Positions 37,256 through 46,741 of a stretch of DNA of 64,000 bases are shown here, piece after piece. The stretch comes from Motacilla alba alba. Taxonomy: Eukaryota; Chordata; Aves; Passeriformes; Motacillidae. The notes beneath the pieces were generated by a model that saw only the letters and a list, made by a program, of their open reading frames with translations, ran no database searches and was not told where the DNA came from. Each line of letters opens with the position of its first letter. Positions within the stretch are counted from its first letter, which is position 1. The position numbers were made by a program, and so were the translations under genes. The stretch spans positions 5,276,618 to 5,340,617 of the forward strand of contig NC_052032.1 of assembly GCF_015832195.1 (NCBI RefSeq), read 5' to 3'.

Positions 37256-38766
37256 ATGAAGACGCTGGTGAGTACCCGCCGGGGCAGGGGGCGAGGGGCC
37301 GGGGGGGCTGAGCCCGGCTGCTGCCGGTGCCAGGGGCGGCACGGAGCCCGCCGGGCGTGCGGGCATCGCCGCTGCAGGGAGTGAGCCGGGCCCGGCACCC
37401 CTCAACACCCTCCGAGGGGCAGCTCCCGCATGGCCACGGGGCCACCGGCATCCGGCGCGGGGTGCACGTGGACAGGCCCGGAGAACTCCCCCCGCTCTGC
37501 TTCCAGGTCCGGCTCTTCCTGACGCTGGTGTGCGCGGCGGTGGTGGCGGTGCTGTACATCCTGCTCCGCTCCCACGGCCCCGTGCGGCGCTGCTGCTCGG
37601 CCCCGGGGCTGCGGGACAGCCCCGCCACGTCCAGCGTCCGCAGCTTCCAGGGCTACAGCCGCGTTCCCGACGGGAAGGTGCGTGGGGATGGGGCAGCGCT
37701 GGGGCCGGTGGGGCAGCTCGGCCCACCTGTGCCTCAGTTTCCCCGTCCTTTGGGAAGGGCAGCAGGGGGTGCGGTGTATCCAGCTGCGGCGGGAGGGAAG
37801 GAGGAGCTGACGGTGCCTCTCCCCACAGCCGCTGGAGCGAGCGCTGTGCCGCCACTGCGCCATCGTCTCCAGCTCGGGGCAGATGCTGGGCTCGCAGCTG
37901 GGACGGGCCATCGACGGGCAGGAGTGTGTCCTGCGCATGAACCATGCCCCCACCACCGGCTACGAGCAGGACGTGGGGGCACGCAGCACCATCCGGGTGG
38001 TCTCGCACACCAGCGTCCCGCTGCTGCTGGGGAACCAGCCCTACTTCTTCCAGCAGTCCCAAGAGACCCTTTACTTCATCTGGGGGCCGGCAAAAAAGAT
38101 GAACAGGGAGAAGATGGGCTCAACCTACCAGGCATTGGTCAAGGTGATGGAGAAGTACCCCCAGCTGCAGATCTACACCCTGACTGAGGAGAAGATGACG
38201 TACTGTGACGACGTCTTCCAGAACGAGACAGGGAAGAACAGGTACTGCTGGCTCCTGAGGTCAGGAGGTCTCATTGGGTCCCCATCACGTACCTGTCCCC
38301 CATCAAGCACCCGTAGTGGTGGCACTACCACCTGGGTGGGCCAGCAGCAGCACCACCCACTCCAGTGTGACCACGATGCTTTGCAGGATGAAATCCGGCT
38401 CCTTCCTGAGCACGGGCTGGTTCACCATGATCCTGGCCATGGAGCTGTGCGAGCAGATCTGTGTCTTTGGCATGGTCAGCGACAGCTACTGCAGGTGTGG
38501 AGGCGCTGGCAGGGGTAGGTGTGGCGTGGTCCGGTGTCCCCCCAAGTCCCACACTCACCGTGTCCCCTCCCGCCAGGGAAAAGAACCACTCCAGCGTGCC
38601 GTACCACTACTTTGAGAGGGGCCGGCTGGACGAGTGCAAGATGTACCTGATGCACGAGCAAGCTCGCCGGGCCGGGCACCGCTTCATCACCGAGAAAGCC
38701 ATCTTCTCCCGCTGGGCCAAGAGGAGGAACATTGTCTTCAAGCACCCATCCTGGGCAGGCAGGTAG
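37256..38766 (+). CDS. ST6GALNAC4: ST6GALNAC4, alpha-N-acetylgalactosaminide alpha-2,6-sialyltransferase IV
   Basis: Coding exons: 37256-37267, 37507-37677, 37829-38241, 38387-38494, 38577-38766 (stop TAG). The product is 297 aa (human 302). It is a Golgi type II enzyme that transfers sialic acid from CMP-Neu5Ac in alpha-2,6 linkage to GalNAc of sialyl-T type O-glycans (GT29 family). It has a short cytosolic start MKTLVR, a signal-anchor helix at about 7-24, a stem, sialylmotif L from about C68 (CRHCAIVSSSGQMLG), motif S around 203-225 (GSFLSTGWFTMILAMELCE), motif III at H245-Y246-F247 and motif VS H269xxxxE274. It is distinguished from ST6GALNAC6 by the GYSRVPDGK stem and the HTSVPLLL segment, both as in human ST6GALNAC4. 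All introns are GT-AG with intact phases. Confidence 0.95.
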
Positions 38767-39380
38767 GGCACCAGCCACGGGATGAGGCGGCAGGAACCTC
38801 GGCGGCAGGGCAGCTCTCATCCTGCAGCAACACGTCTCAGCTCTGCCAGTGGCATGGTCGGACACCTTTGCCAAGCCCTGGAGCGGGGAGTCTCCGTCTC
38901 TGCAGCAGCAGTGCCTGTTTCCCCAGCTGGTGGATGGGCTGGGAACCCCCTGTTGGTACACGGGGGGCATGAGCTGGACCCATGCAGCCTCACCAGCTCC
39001 AAATGCCTGTGTGGATGGACACAGGATGCTCTCTCTACTAGGAGGAATATTTAATGCAGGATTAGACATGCTGCTGGACTCCAGCAGGACATGAGGCAGA
39101 AATGCTCAGCTCCACCAGGGCCACAAACTGGTGCCTCTCACAGGGACGAAGCTCTACTGTGGTCCTTGCCCCACTTGTACCCTCTGGACAGTGCTGGGTG
39201 TGGGGTGCAGGCAGCTGGATCCAGGCTCTGCCTTCTGCTGCTTGGTGCCTGCAGCCCCTCAGCTGGGAAGCCCTGGAGCCACCTGTGCCCTAGGGGCTAT
39301 GAATTGCCTTGTCACAAGTGTCCTTGGATTCAGACCAAAGCAAATGTGGCCATTAAAATTGTTTTAAATTCAGTGGTGCC
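38767..39380 (+). other. ST6GALNAC4: ST6GALNAC4 3' untranslated region
   Basis: Non-coding sequence from the stop codon to a likely cleavage region just after the ATTAAA at 39352. I see no further exon. Confidence 0.55.
39352..39357 (+). terminator. ST6GALNAC4: Poly(A) signal ATTAAA, probable ST6GALNAC4 3' end
   Basis: The common variant hexamer ATTAAA followed by a T-rich and GTGG-containing stretch. No AATAAA occurs between the stop codon and this site. Confidence 0.5.
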
Positions 39381-40250
39381 CCTTGCTGTGCCCCTTGTGG
39401 CTGCAGGACAGGACAGGGAGTGAGGGAGGGGGGGGATACTCAACACCTTGTCACAGGCTGCCAGGCTATAAATAAGATGGGGAGGTGACAAGGGGGTAGA
39501 GCTGAGCCTAAACATGGAAGAAGGTGCTGAAAGCAGTTGAGGTTATTTGGAAACCAGCAGCTGCATCTCTCCAGGATGGGTGCTGGGTCTGGGGTGATCC
39601 TCAGTCCCACAGGGCTCAGTGCTGCTGGGCTGTCACAGGGCATTGGCAGCTCCCATGTCCCTGGAGGGGGACGTGCCTTGGGCAAGTGTGTGGCCCTGAG
39701 CCCACAGCAGCCCTTTGAGCATGTAAACAGATGCCACATGTTTGGGTGGGTCCAGTGCTGTCTGGGGGAACGGTCAAGAGGAGGACCAGAGATGCTGAGG
39801 TGCAGTGAGGAGCAAGTGGGTCCAGGAACCGGGGGTGCTGCCAGGGCTGCTTCCTGCAGGGCAGCGCAGCAGAGGAGCCCACGGAGCTCTTTGCCTGCCC
39901 CCTCAGCTTCCACAGCCCTACACAGGGCAAGGCATCACCGGCACAGCGGAGCCAGAATCGCTCTGGACAGGCGTCAGGGATGCAGCTCCCTGCCAGTGGT
40001 GGAGCCCTCTCCCTGCGCCACGAAACCCCCCCGAGCGGGGCCCTGAGCTGCGGGGGAGACCTCGGCATCCCAGCGATGCGCTGCGCCCGGCAGGCACGGC
40101 GTGCTGCTCCCGGCACAGCCGGGCAGCGCTGCCCCCATCCCCGCTGCCCGCACCGCTGCCCTCGGGGACCGGGGGATCAGTCCCGGTCTTTCCCCGGGAA
40201 AGAGAACCGAGAGCCCGATTAATCCGATAGCCGGCGGCTCTCCCGATCGC
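39381..40250. other. Intergenic region between ST6GALNAC4 and ST6GALNAC6
   Basis: I recognise no gene or mobile element. GC and CpG content rise sharply after about 39950 into the next promoter island. Confidence 0.55.
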
Positions 40251-40396
40251 AGGAGGGCGGCACTAGGACCCGGCGGTGCTCCCCCATCCCGGGAGGGCGG
40301 CACTAGGACCCGGCGGTGCTCCCCCATCCCGGGAGGGCGGCACTAGGACCCGGCGGTGCTCCCCCATCCCGGGAGGGCGGCACTAGGACCCGGCCT
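40251..40396. repeat. 40-bp minisatellite, about 3.6 copies
   Basis: A near-perfect 40-bp unit starts at 40251, 40291, 40331 and 40371 (core GGAGGGCGGCACTAGGACCC). It lies inside the ST6GALNAC6 CpG island. Confidence 0.95.
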
Positions 40397-40420
40397 GGGC
40401 GGCGGTGGCGGCGCGGTCGG

Positions 40421-40550
40421 TATCGGCAGCGACATTAGTAACGGCCGCGGTATCAGCAACGGCCGCGGTAACGGTACCGGCATCGGCAGCGGTATCGGTA
40501 TCGGTATCGGCAGCGGTCTCGGTCTCGGTATCGGCAGCGGTTTCGGGGCG
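40421..40550. repeat. Degenerate hexamer repeat (GGTATC / GGCAGC)n
   Basis: Alternating GGTATC, GGCAGC, GGTCTC and similar hexamers, about 20 units, directly follow the 40-bp minisatellite. The unit is a multiple of three, so open frames here read as alternating SVSA or GIGS peptides and are not proteins. Confidence 0.85.
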
Positions 40551-41020
40551 CACTGCGGCCGGAGCGGCCGGTGGGGCTCGCGCGTCCCCCGGGCCCGTTC
40601 AGCCGCTGCAGGGGCGGAACGCGCCGTGACCGGGCGGGGAAGCGGCCCCTGCCCCCGGGGCCCGTGCTCAGGGAATGGAGGAGTGGGAAGGGTCCGGCTC
40701 CCTCCCGTGTCGCCGCGGCCGCCGCCGGGGGTGGGGGATGCTCCCCGGGGCGGGGAGGACTCGCTCGTAGGAGCGGCGGGAGGTTCGCACCCCGGGCCGG
40801 GCGGGTTTTCCCTTCCCGGGGGGCGGGAGGGTTCGCATCCGGGGCTGGGGGACCTCCGGCGGGGGAGGCGGCCGGGTCTGAAGCAGCCTTCTCCCGCAGA
40901 GCGGCACCGCCAGCCCCGGTCCGGCCATGGGCGAGCCCGCTGGAGGGGCCGGGCAGCCCCCGCCGCCCGCGGGGCGCAGGAGGTGACGGACTCCCCATGA
41001 GAGCCCCCGGCAGGTGAGGC

Positions 41021-41829
41021 CGCGGGGTCCCGCCGCCGGGACCCCTCCGTGGGGCCACAGCTGTGGAGGGAGCGAAGCGGGGTCCGGGAGTGGGGGTCCC
41101 ACAGCGTCCACAGCCTTTGCTCGATGAAGCCCCTCAGCATCAGCTCGCCGGCCGTGGCCTGGGCTCCCCGGGCAGGCTGGTACCTTCTGGCACCACCACC
41201 GGCCCTGGGAGCGTTTCGAGGTGTCAGCTCCCCCCAGGGGTTGATCTCAAGCTGTTGCATAATTTTCCTTGTGACAATTAGTAAAGAGGCTTCAGTGGTT
41301 TTTAATTTCCATTTGCTTGGAGCGCTCCAGGAATGGCTGGGGCTCACTAACCAGGGCTCCCAGAACTAAACTGGGTCAGTCTGCTTGGAGTGGAAGGTAG
41401 AGTGGGTTCCGGGGCTGGAGAGGTCCCTGCAGGTCTGCTGGATGCAATCCCATGCATGCACCGAGTAGAGCAGGTCTCGCTTCCTTCCATTCCCTCCTGA
41501 TCCAAGGCTCCTGTGGTGGTGGTTTTAATGGAATTTCACTGCACGAGCAGCAGGTTGACCCTCCCTAACCCTGCGGTTTGAGTGGTTTCATCCCCACGAG
41601 GGGAGGATAATCCTCCCTGGACCCAGCTTAACGTGGGGATTCCCCAGGCACAAGTTGTGGCTGGGTTTGGCTCTTTCACACCCCGGAGTCTGCCCAGCTT
41701 CTGCTGACAGCATTTCTTTTCTCCTCCTAAATTCCGGGAGATTGTTCTCCTCTTCAGAGGGGGACCTGGAGACTCGTCCCATGTACTCCTGATCCTGTAC
41801 CCCCACCAGCCTGGCAGCCTGGGAACGAT
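41021..41829 (+). other. ST6GALNAC6: ST6GALNAC6 5'UTR intron
   Basis: Non-coding sequence between the candidate 5'UTR exon and the minisatellite that precedes the start-codon exon. I see no further exon or element. Confidence 0.5.
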
Positions 41830-41954
41830 GGCCGGGCTGGGGGTGACCACATGCCTTGAGGGCTGGGCTGGGGGTGACCACATGCCTTGAGGGCCGGGCT
41901 GGGGGTGACCACATGCCTTGAGGGCTGGGCTGGGGGTGACCACATGCCTTGCAG
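41830..41954 (+). repeat. ST6GALNAC6: 31-bp minisatellite ending exactly at a splice acceptor
   Basis: Four copies of a 31-bp unit (core GGGTGACCACATGCCTTGAG) have this core starting at 41841, 41872, 41903 and 41934. In the first three copies the unit reads CCTTGAGGGC. In the last it reads CCTTGCAG, which is the acceptor of the exon carrying the ST6GALNAC6 start codon (exon from 41955). Confidence 0.9.
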
Positions 41955-42004
41955 GTGCTCGCGGGTCACTGGCGATCGCTGTGTGCTGAGGCTGGCACAG
42001 AGAC

Positions 42005-43457
42005 ATGAGTGGCAGCACGGTGAGTGCCAGAGAATCACCTCGGGGGCCTCCTGGGGACAGCAGGCAATCCTGCTGGAGATGCCTTGGGAGAGGGGTGGAT
42101 GCACCCCGTGGGGTGGGGGCAGCGGCTGACGCTGTCCCCCCGCCCGCAGAGCCAGCGCGCCGCCGCCCTGGGGGTCCTCTTTGCCCTGATCATGTTGCTG
42201 ATCATCTACAGCTCCGGCAACGGGAGCGAGGTCTTCCCCTACAGCCGCCTGCGGGGCAGAGCCCGCCGGCCCCCCGACCTGAAGAAATGGGGGGTGAAAA
42301 GCGGGTACCTGCCTGTCTGCGGGAACAAGGTACGGGCTGGGCAGCAGGGCCGGCCTGGGCGGTGACACAGGGTCTGTCCCTCTGCTGGCGTCCAGCCGAA
42401 CTGTCCCCTCCCGAGGACAGCGGCTCCGCAGGGAACAGTGCCCTGTCCACGGTGACGCCGAACCTGCTGACGGCACTTGTCACCGGCAGACCCTGACTGC
42501 CCGCTGCCACCAGTGCGTCGTCGTCACCAGCTCCAGCCACCTCCTGGGCACCCACCTGGGCACGGTCATCGACGGGGCTGAGTGCACCATCCGCATGAAC
42601 GATGCTCCCACCACAGGCTACAGCGCTGATGTGGGCAACAAGACCAGCCTCCGTGTGGTGGCCCACTCCAGCCTCTACCGTGTCCTCAAGCGGCCCCAGG
42701 AGTTCGTCAACAAGACCCCAGAGACCATCTTCATCTTCTGGGGGCCGCCCACCAAGATGCAGAAGAGCCTCCTGAAGATCATCCAGCGCGTCTGCGCCTC
42801 CTTCCCCAACATGACAGCCTACGTTGTCTCCCCCGGCCGCATGAAGCAGTTTGATGAGCTGTTTCGGGGAGAGACGGGGAAGGACAGGTACCTCAGAGCC
42901 ACCTCTTGTGCTGTGTCCCCCTTTCCCCAGGTTCCCAAGACAGAGCTGACTCTTGGAGTTGCTTCATGGGCTGCAGCATTGAGCTGGGGGTCCCTGAGGC
43001 ACACTGGGGACACCGAGGGGGTCCGTTATCCCCATCACCTCGCCCCTGTCATCCTTCCTGTTGTTTTTGCTCCCCAGGGAGAAGTCTCGCTCGTGGCTCA
43101 GCACCGGCTGGTTCACCATGGTGATCGCGGTGGAGCTGTGCGACGCCATCCACGTCTATGGCATGGTGCCACCCAGCTACTGCGGGTGAGGAGACCCCCC
43201 CCAGGCCCCCAGCCCAGCGCCCTGACCCCACCGTGGGGCTCACCCCGTGTTTCTTTCCCCACTGCAGCCGCCACCCCCCGCCCCGCCGCCTTCCCTACCA
43301 CTACTACGAGCCCAAGGGCCCCGACGAGTGCACCACCTACATCCACAACGAGCGGAGCCGCCGCGGCAACCACCACCGCTTCATCACCGAGAAGAGGGTC
43401 TTTGCCAGCTGGGCCGGCCTCTACAACATCACCTTCTCCCACCCCACCTGGACCTAG
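42005..43457 (+). CDS. ST6GALNAC6: ST6GALNAC6, alpha-N-acetylgalactosaminide alpha-2,6-sialyltransferase VI
   Basis: Coding exons: 42005-42019 (exon from 41955), 42150-42329, 42490-42887, 43078-43185, 43268-43457 (stop TAG). The product is 296 aa. It is a Golgi GT29 enzyme that adds alpha-2,6 sialic acid to GalNAc of glycolipids (GD1alpha-type gangliosides, disialyl structures). It has a short cytosolic start MSGSTSQR, a signal anchor at about 9-25, motif L from C71 (CHQCVVVTSSSHLLG), motif S near 203-224 (SWLSTGWFTMVIAVELCD), motif III at H245-Y246-Y247 and motif VS H270xxxxE275. The segments RMNDAPTTGYSADVGNKT and YHYYEPKGPDEC match human ST6GALNAC6. The chosen ATG corresponds to the human MSSNKEQRS start. 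No in-frame upstream extension joins through the visible splice sites, so a longer isoform is not supported here. Confidence 0.95.
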
Positions 43458-44470
43458 GGGCTGCCCCCTGCCTGCTGGGCAGACCCCTGCAGCTGGGAGG
43501 GATGGGGGTTCCCCTGCATCCCCCTGGGAGCGGTGGGATCCTGGCATCAGGGGCCACCAGCTGCGTCCCACAGGAGCACTGCTGTTGTGGATGGTGGCTC
43601 CTTGAGCCTGGGATGTGTTGGGTTTTGAGCTGGTTTTTGGGGAGCAGGTGGTGAATGTAAGATTTGGGGTGTCCCTCCTCCACGTGCAGGATACTTGGGT
43701 GTGATATCCTGCCCCATCCCGGTCCCTGCACACTGCAGCCCCTGTGAGGCTGTAAGGGGGTTCCAGGTCCCCTGGGCTCAGTTTTGGTTTGCGCCGCTTC
43801 TGGGGTCGCCACAGAGACTTTCCCCCAGCTGTCTGGGTGAGGACACCCCCTCTTGGAGCTCAGCCCCCCCCGCCATCCCCAGCCCCTCATCCCAGTCCTC
43901 AGTCCTTCCCACAGCAGAGCCCCACAGTTTTTGGTGGGACCCCACGTGGGTGACATCACCACCCTCCCTGTCCCAGCACCCCAAAAACACCAGCCCCTCC
44001 CAACACCTCTGCGCCCCACACTGCCAAAACCTTTTCTATCTGAAAGATGGCATTGTGGGGAGCTTTTTGGGGGTTTTGGCTTTTTTCTCCCTGCTTCTAA
44101 TCCTGGGGTTTCTATGTGGGTTTCCTGGACGAAGGAGTGATCAGGGGCTGCTCATCAGTGGAAACAAAGGACCAGCAGTTGTTTATAAACAAATTAGAAG
44201 CAGGCAGGTAGCGGGGGGCAGTGGTGCCTCTTGGCACCCTGTGGCTGGAACAGGACTTTATTATTAATTTCTCAGCAGCAGAGAAGTTGATCTGGGGAAA
44301 GCACCTAAATATGGTGTGTTTGGGTGCTGGGCCTTGGCAGGAATCCATTCCTCAGTTTCCCTCTGGCTGTGGCGGGGGTTTTGGGGGGCTGGGTGCTGGG
44401 GGAAGCAGTGGGGCACCCATGTTTTGTAATTGTTTGTACAGGAATAAATATTGCTGCAGTCTGTTACCTT
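43458..44470 (+). other. ST6GALNAC6: ST6GALNAC6 3' untranslated region
   Basis: About 1 kb of non-coding sequence from the stop codon to the cleavage region after the poly(A) signal at 44443. I see nothing else in it. Confidence 0.6.
44443..44448 (+). terminator. ST6GALNAC6: Poly(A) signal AATAAA, probable ST6GALNAC6 3' end
   Basis: A canonical hexamer in GGAATAAATATTG, followed by TCTGTTACC and a GT-rich stretch (GGTTTTTGGGGGTG). Confidence 0.7.
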
Positions 44471-44959
44471 GAGCCCTGGCTCTGGATGGGTTTTTGGGGG
44501 TGATGGCAGTGACCCCCAGCAGTGTCCCTGGGCACTCAGGAGGGTGCAGCAGGGTGACCAGCATGTCTTGGTGGGATCCTTGTCCAGTCCCTGACTGGCT
44601 CCAGCTCTAACAGTGACAGTCAGAGCTTGTGTCACCTCCAGCCAGGTGCCCTGGGGTCACAGGGTCTTGGGAAGGGGTCTCTGCAGCCACAGAGGAGGAG
44701 GAAGGGCAGGTAAGTGCCAGGACTGGGAGATCACCCTTGCCTGTCTCACAGTCTGGTGGCACAGAAGGGCTTTGCCATGAGATGGGCACAGAAGGCACTG
44801 GCACGTGGCACGGGCTCTGGGCCTGGTCTGGCACATCCTGGGTGACACAGCCAAGCTGCAGAGGGGCAGCTGCTCACACACATGTCACTGGCCAAACAGA
44901 CCCCCCCGGCTTATGGGATGGACGGCGTCTGCAACCACTGAAGCTCCTCTTCCCCCTGC

Positions 44960-45540
44960 TGAATTCATAAGAGGAATTTGAGATAAGATAAAGGTGGTAC
45001 TACTGTCCAAGCATTATCTCAGATTAGGGGTGGTAAACAGAACTGGGGGAGAAGAATGTGTCACTGATAATGGACACGAAGAATCCACAAGGAAAGCCAA
45101 CCAGGTAACTGGTGGATGGGATCAGCTCCAGGTGGGTAGAAGGTAATTCTGGCAGGAGGAGATGGAAACCACGGACCAGACTGGGAGAGAGTCTGAGCAT
45201 GGGATTAATTAGTGTTAGAAGAGAGGGAATAATTTAACCAATGGAATAAAGGAACTGTGTAGCCAATGAGCATTAATGCCTTCATTTGCAAAAATGTAAA
45301 AATAGAAGTTTTCAAGAACCTCGGGACCTCCACCACCGCAAAGACCAGGGTGAAGAAGGACCAGTGGGATGCTGAGGGATCCACGGGTGGTGACAATCTT
45401 CTGCTTGACCGATCTCTCTCTCTCCCCCCACACGCACAATCCCCCTTTTCTATTTATTTCTCTACCTCGCATTTTATTGTTAAATTAAATCTGTGCTATT
45501 GGCTTTGGCATCCGGCAACGCTCACTGAGCAGATGTTAAC
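44960..45540 (+). mobile_element. Candidate degraded LTR (solo LTR of an avian endogenous retrovirus)
   Basis: This AT-richer island differs in composition from its GC-rich flanks. In order it holds paired GATA-like sequence near 44980, two CCAAT motifs (CCAATGGAATAAAGG and CCAATGAGC, 45238-45270), an AT-rich AAAAATGTAAAAATAG that could serve as a TATA region, a pyrimidine run near 45410-45440, and ATTGTTAAATTAAATCTG with a GT-rich tail, resembling a U3-R-U5 layout. No viral coding sequence is present. I could not find target-site duplications or firm TG...CA ends, so the boundaries are approximate. It could instead be unrelated intergenic DNA. Confidence 0.4.
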
Positions 45541-45609
45541 AAGGACACAACACCCCCGGGGTTTTACACCCCTGGAGCTGAGGGAGGGGGTGTGTAACCT
45601 GGGAGTGGG

Positions 45610-45855
45610 GGCATGGGGACATAGGGACGAAATGGGGACATAAGGACATTGGGGACAAGGGTGGTGGCAGTAGGGATGGGAATGGGGACATAGGGATTGG
45701 ATGGGGACATTAAGGACGGACCTAGGGATGGGGGCATGAGGGTATTAGGGACAAGGATGGGGACAGCAGGGACATGAATGGGGACATCAGGGACAGGGAT
45801 GGGCACTAGGAATAGTGATGGGGACATGAGAACGGAACGGGGGCATAAAAGGGGA
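45610..45855. repeat. Degenerate GGGGACA-type minisatellite
   Basis: Imperfect repetition of units such as GATGGGGACATAGGGACA over about 245 bp. The period varies. It lies 0.25 kb upstream of the AK1 TATA region. Confidence 0.8.
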
Positions 45856-46118
45856 GGCGACATGCGGACAGTGACACGGAAAGCATTCCCGTCCGAGGAG
45901 CTGGGGGCGCGGGGCGCCCCGGAGACCCGGGACCCGGCGGGGTGGGGGCTCCCCTCGCGGGCGGACCCGCACCCCCGAGCCGCGCGGGTTCAACCGCGCC
46001 AGCCCCGCGCCAGCCCCGCGCCAGCCCCGCGTCCCCGCTCGTCCCTCCCGGTCCCCCCGCGCCGCTCGCTCGCGCCGCCGGTGCCGCGCGCTCCCGGCGT
46101 GCCCCGCGCCGCCGTGCT

Positions 46119-46128
46119 CTATAAATAG
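46119..46128 (+). promoter_or_regulatory. AK1: AK1 core promoter: TATA box that is also a MEF2 consensus
   Basis: CTATAAATAG stands in an otherwise GC-rich CpG block (about 45890-46250). It is a good TATA box and at the same time a perfect match to the MEF2 consensus YTA(A/T)4TAR. Transcription would start near 46150. AK1 is the muscle-type adenylate kinase, so a muscle-factor site at the TATA position fits the gene. The first-exon donor is unclear: CAG|GTCAGT at 46162/46163 would make a very short exon, and GCAG|GTAGGG at 46635/46636 a long one. A three-copy 12-bp repeat (CGCGCCAGCCCC) lies upstream near 45993-46031. Confidence 0.65.
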
Positions 46129-46574
46129 CGGTACCGGCGGGCCCGGGCGGCGGCGGGGCCAGGTCAGTGCGGGACCCCGGGGCCGGGCCGGGGCGGGACC
46201 GCGCAGGAGCGCGGGGGGCTTTGCCTGGCGCTTGCGAGGGGCGGCGGGGGCGCTGCAGGGGTGCCGGAGCAGCCCTTTGGGGGGCTCGGGTCCAGGGAGG
46301 GGCTGCGGCGCGCATTCCCGTTCGGTGGAATGGGAGGGGTGGGATGGAGCTGGCGGTGGGCTGAGGTCGCTGGGGGCACCCCGGGGTGCAGCCCGCGAGG
46401 CCTTGGTTGGGGGGTCACAAGGCCACCCTGAGCCCCCTCCCCAGCCCCGACCCGAGCGGGTCAGCGCCCCCGCATCGCCGCTGGGCCGGTCACCGGCACA
46501 TCACCCTGACCCTGCACCCATGGGCCCGGCACCGCATCAGGCGCCCAGCTCGCCCTGGGGGCCGGGGCTGCCCG

Positions 46575-46741
46575 CAGCCCCCTGTCACCCCCCCAAGACT
46601 GCTGCCAGCTGTCCTGGGGCTCAGCACCCCCGCAGGTAGGGAGCCGGGGGTCCTAAACTCAGCCCCCTGTCACCCCCCCAAGACTGCTGCCAGCTGCCCT
46701 GGGGCTCGGCACCCCGCAGTTAGGGACCCGGGGGTCCTGCG
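46575..46741. repeat. 85-bp tandem duplication in AK1 5' region
   Basis: A block beginning CAGCCCCCTGTCACCCCCCC starts at 46575 and is repeated at 46660 with a few changes. The first copy contains a GCAG|GTAGGG donor-like sequence that the second copy has lost (GCAGTTAGGG). Confidence 0.85.

Larger units (their letters stand above)
40000..41020 (+). promoter_or_regulatory. ST6GALNAC6: ST6GALNAC6 CpG island with a candidate 5'UTR exon
   Basis: About 1 kb of dense CpG sequence without a TATA box. A candidate non-coding exon begins at 40900 after TTCTCCCGCAG and ends at the strong donor CAG|GTGAGG (41013/41014), or at the weaker donor GAG|GTGACG at 40982. Two ATGs in it (40927 and 40997) are not in frame with the sialyltransferase. 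The first would encode a peptide of about 19 aa ending PPPPAGRRR, which recalls the N-terminal extension of the long human isoform. The transcription start was not identified. Confidence 0.5.

Noticed and set aside
36318..38062. Minus-strand open frames of 436 and 525 codons across the ST6GALNAC4 5' region
   Set aside because: Stop codons are rare in this CpG island; the frames are proline/arginine/alanine-rich, cross real + strand exons and match nothing.
41830..41954. Regularly spaced repeats resembling a CRISPR array; likewise at 40251 and 55531
   Set aside because: The units are directly abutting tandem copies without unique spacers, in vertebrate DNA.
40927..42496. A long ST6GALNAC6 isoform starting at the upstream ATG
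   Set aside because: Joining either visible donor (40982 or 41013) to the exon at 41955 or 42150 leaves the enzyme out of frame, so it is not supported.
44983..45022. GAGATAAG...CATTATCTC inverted repeat as a possible hairpin RNA
   Set aside because: Only 7 bp of pairing with a loop of about 27 nt; too weak for a structured RNA.
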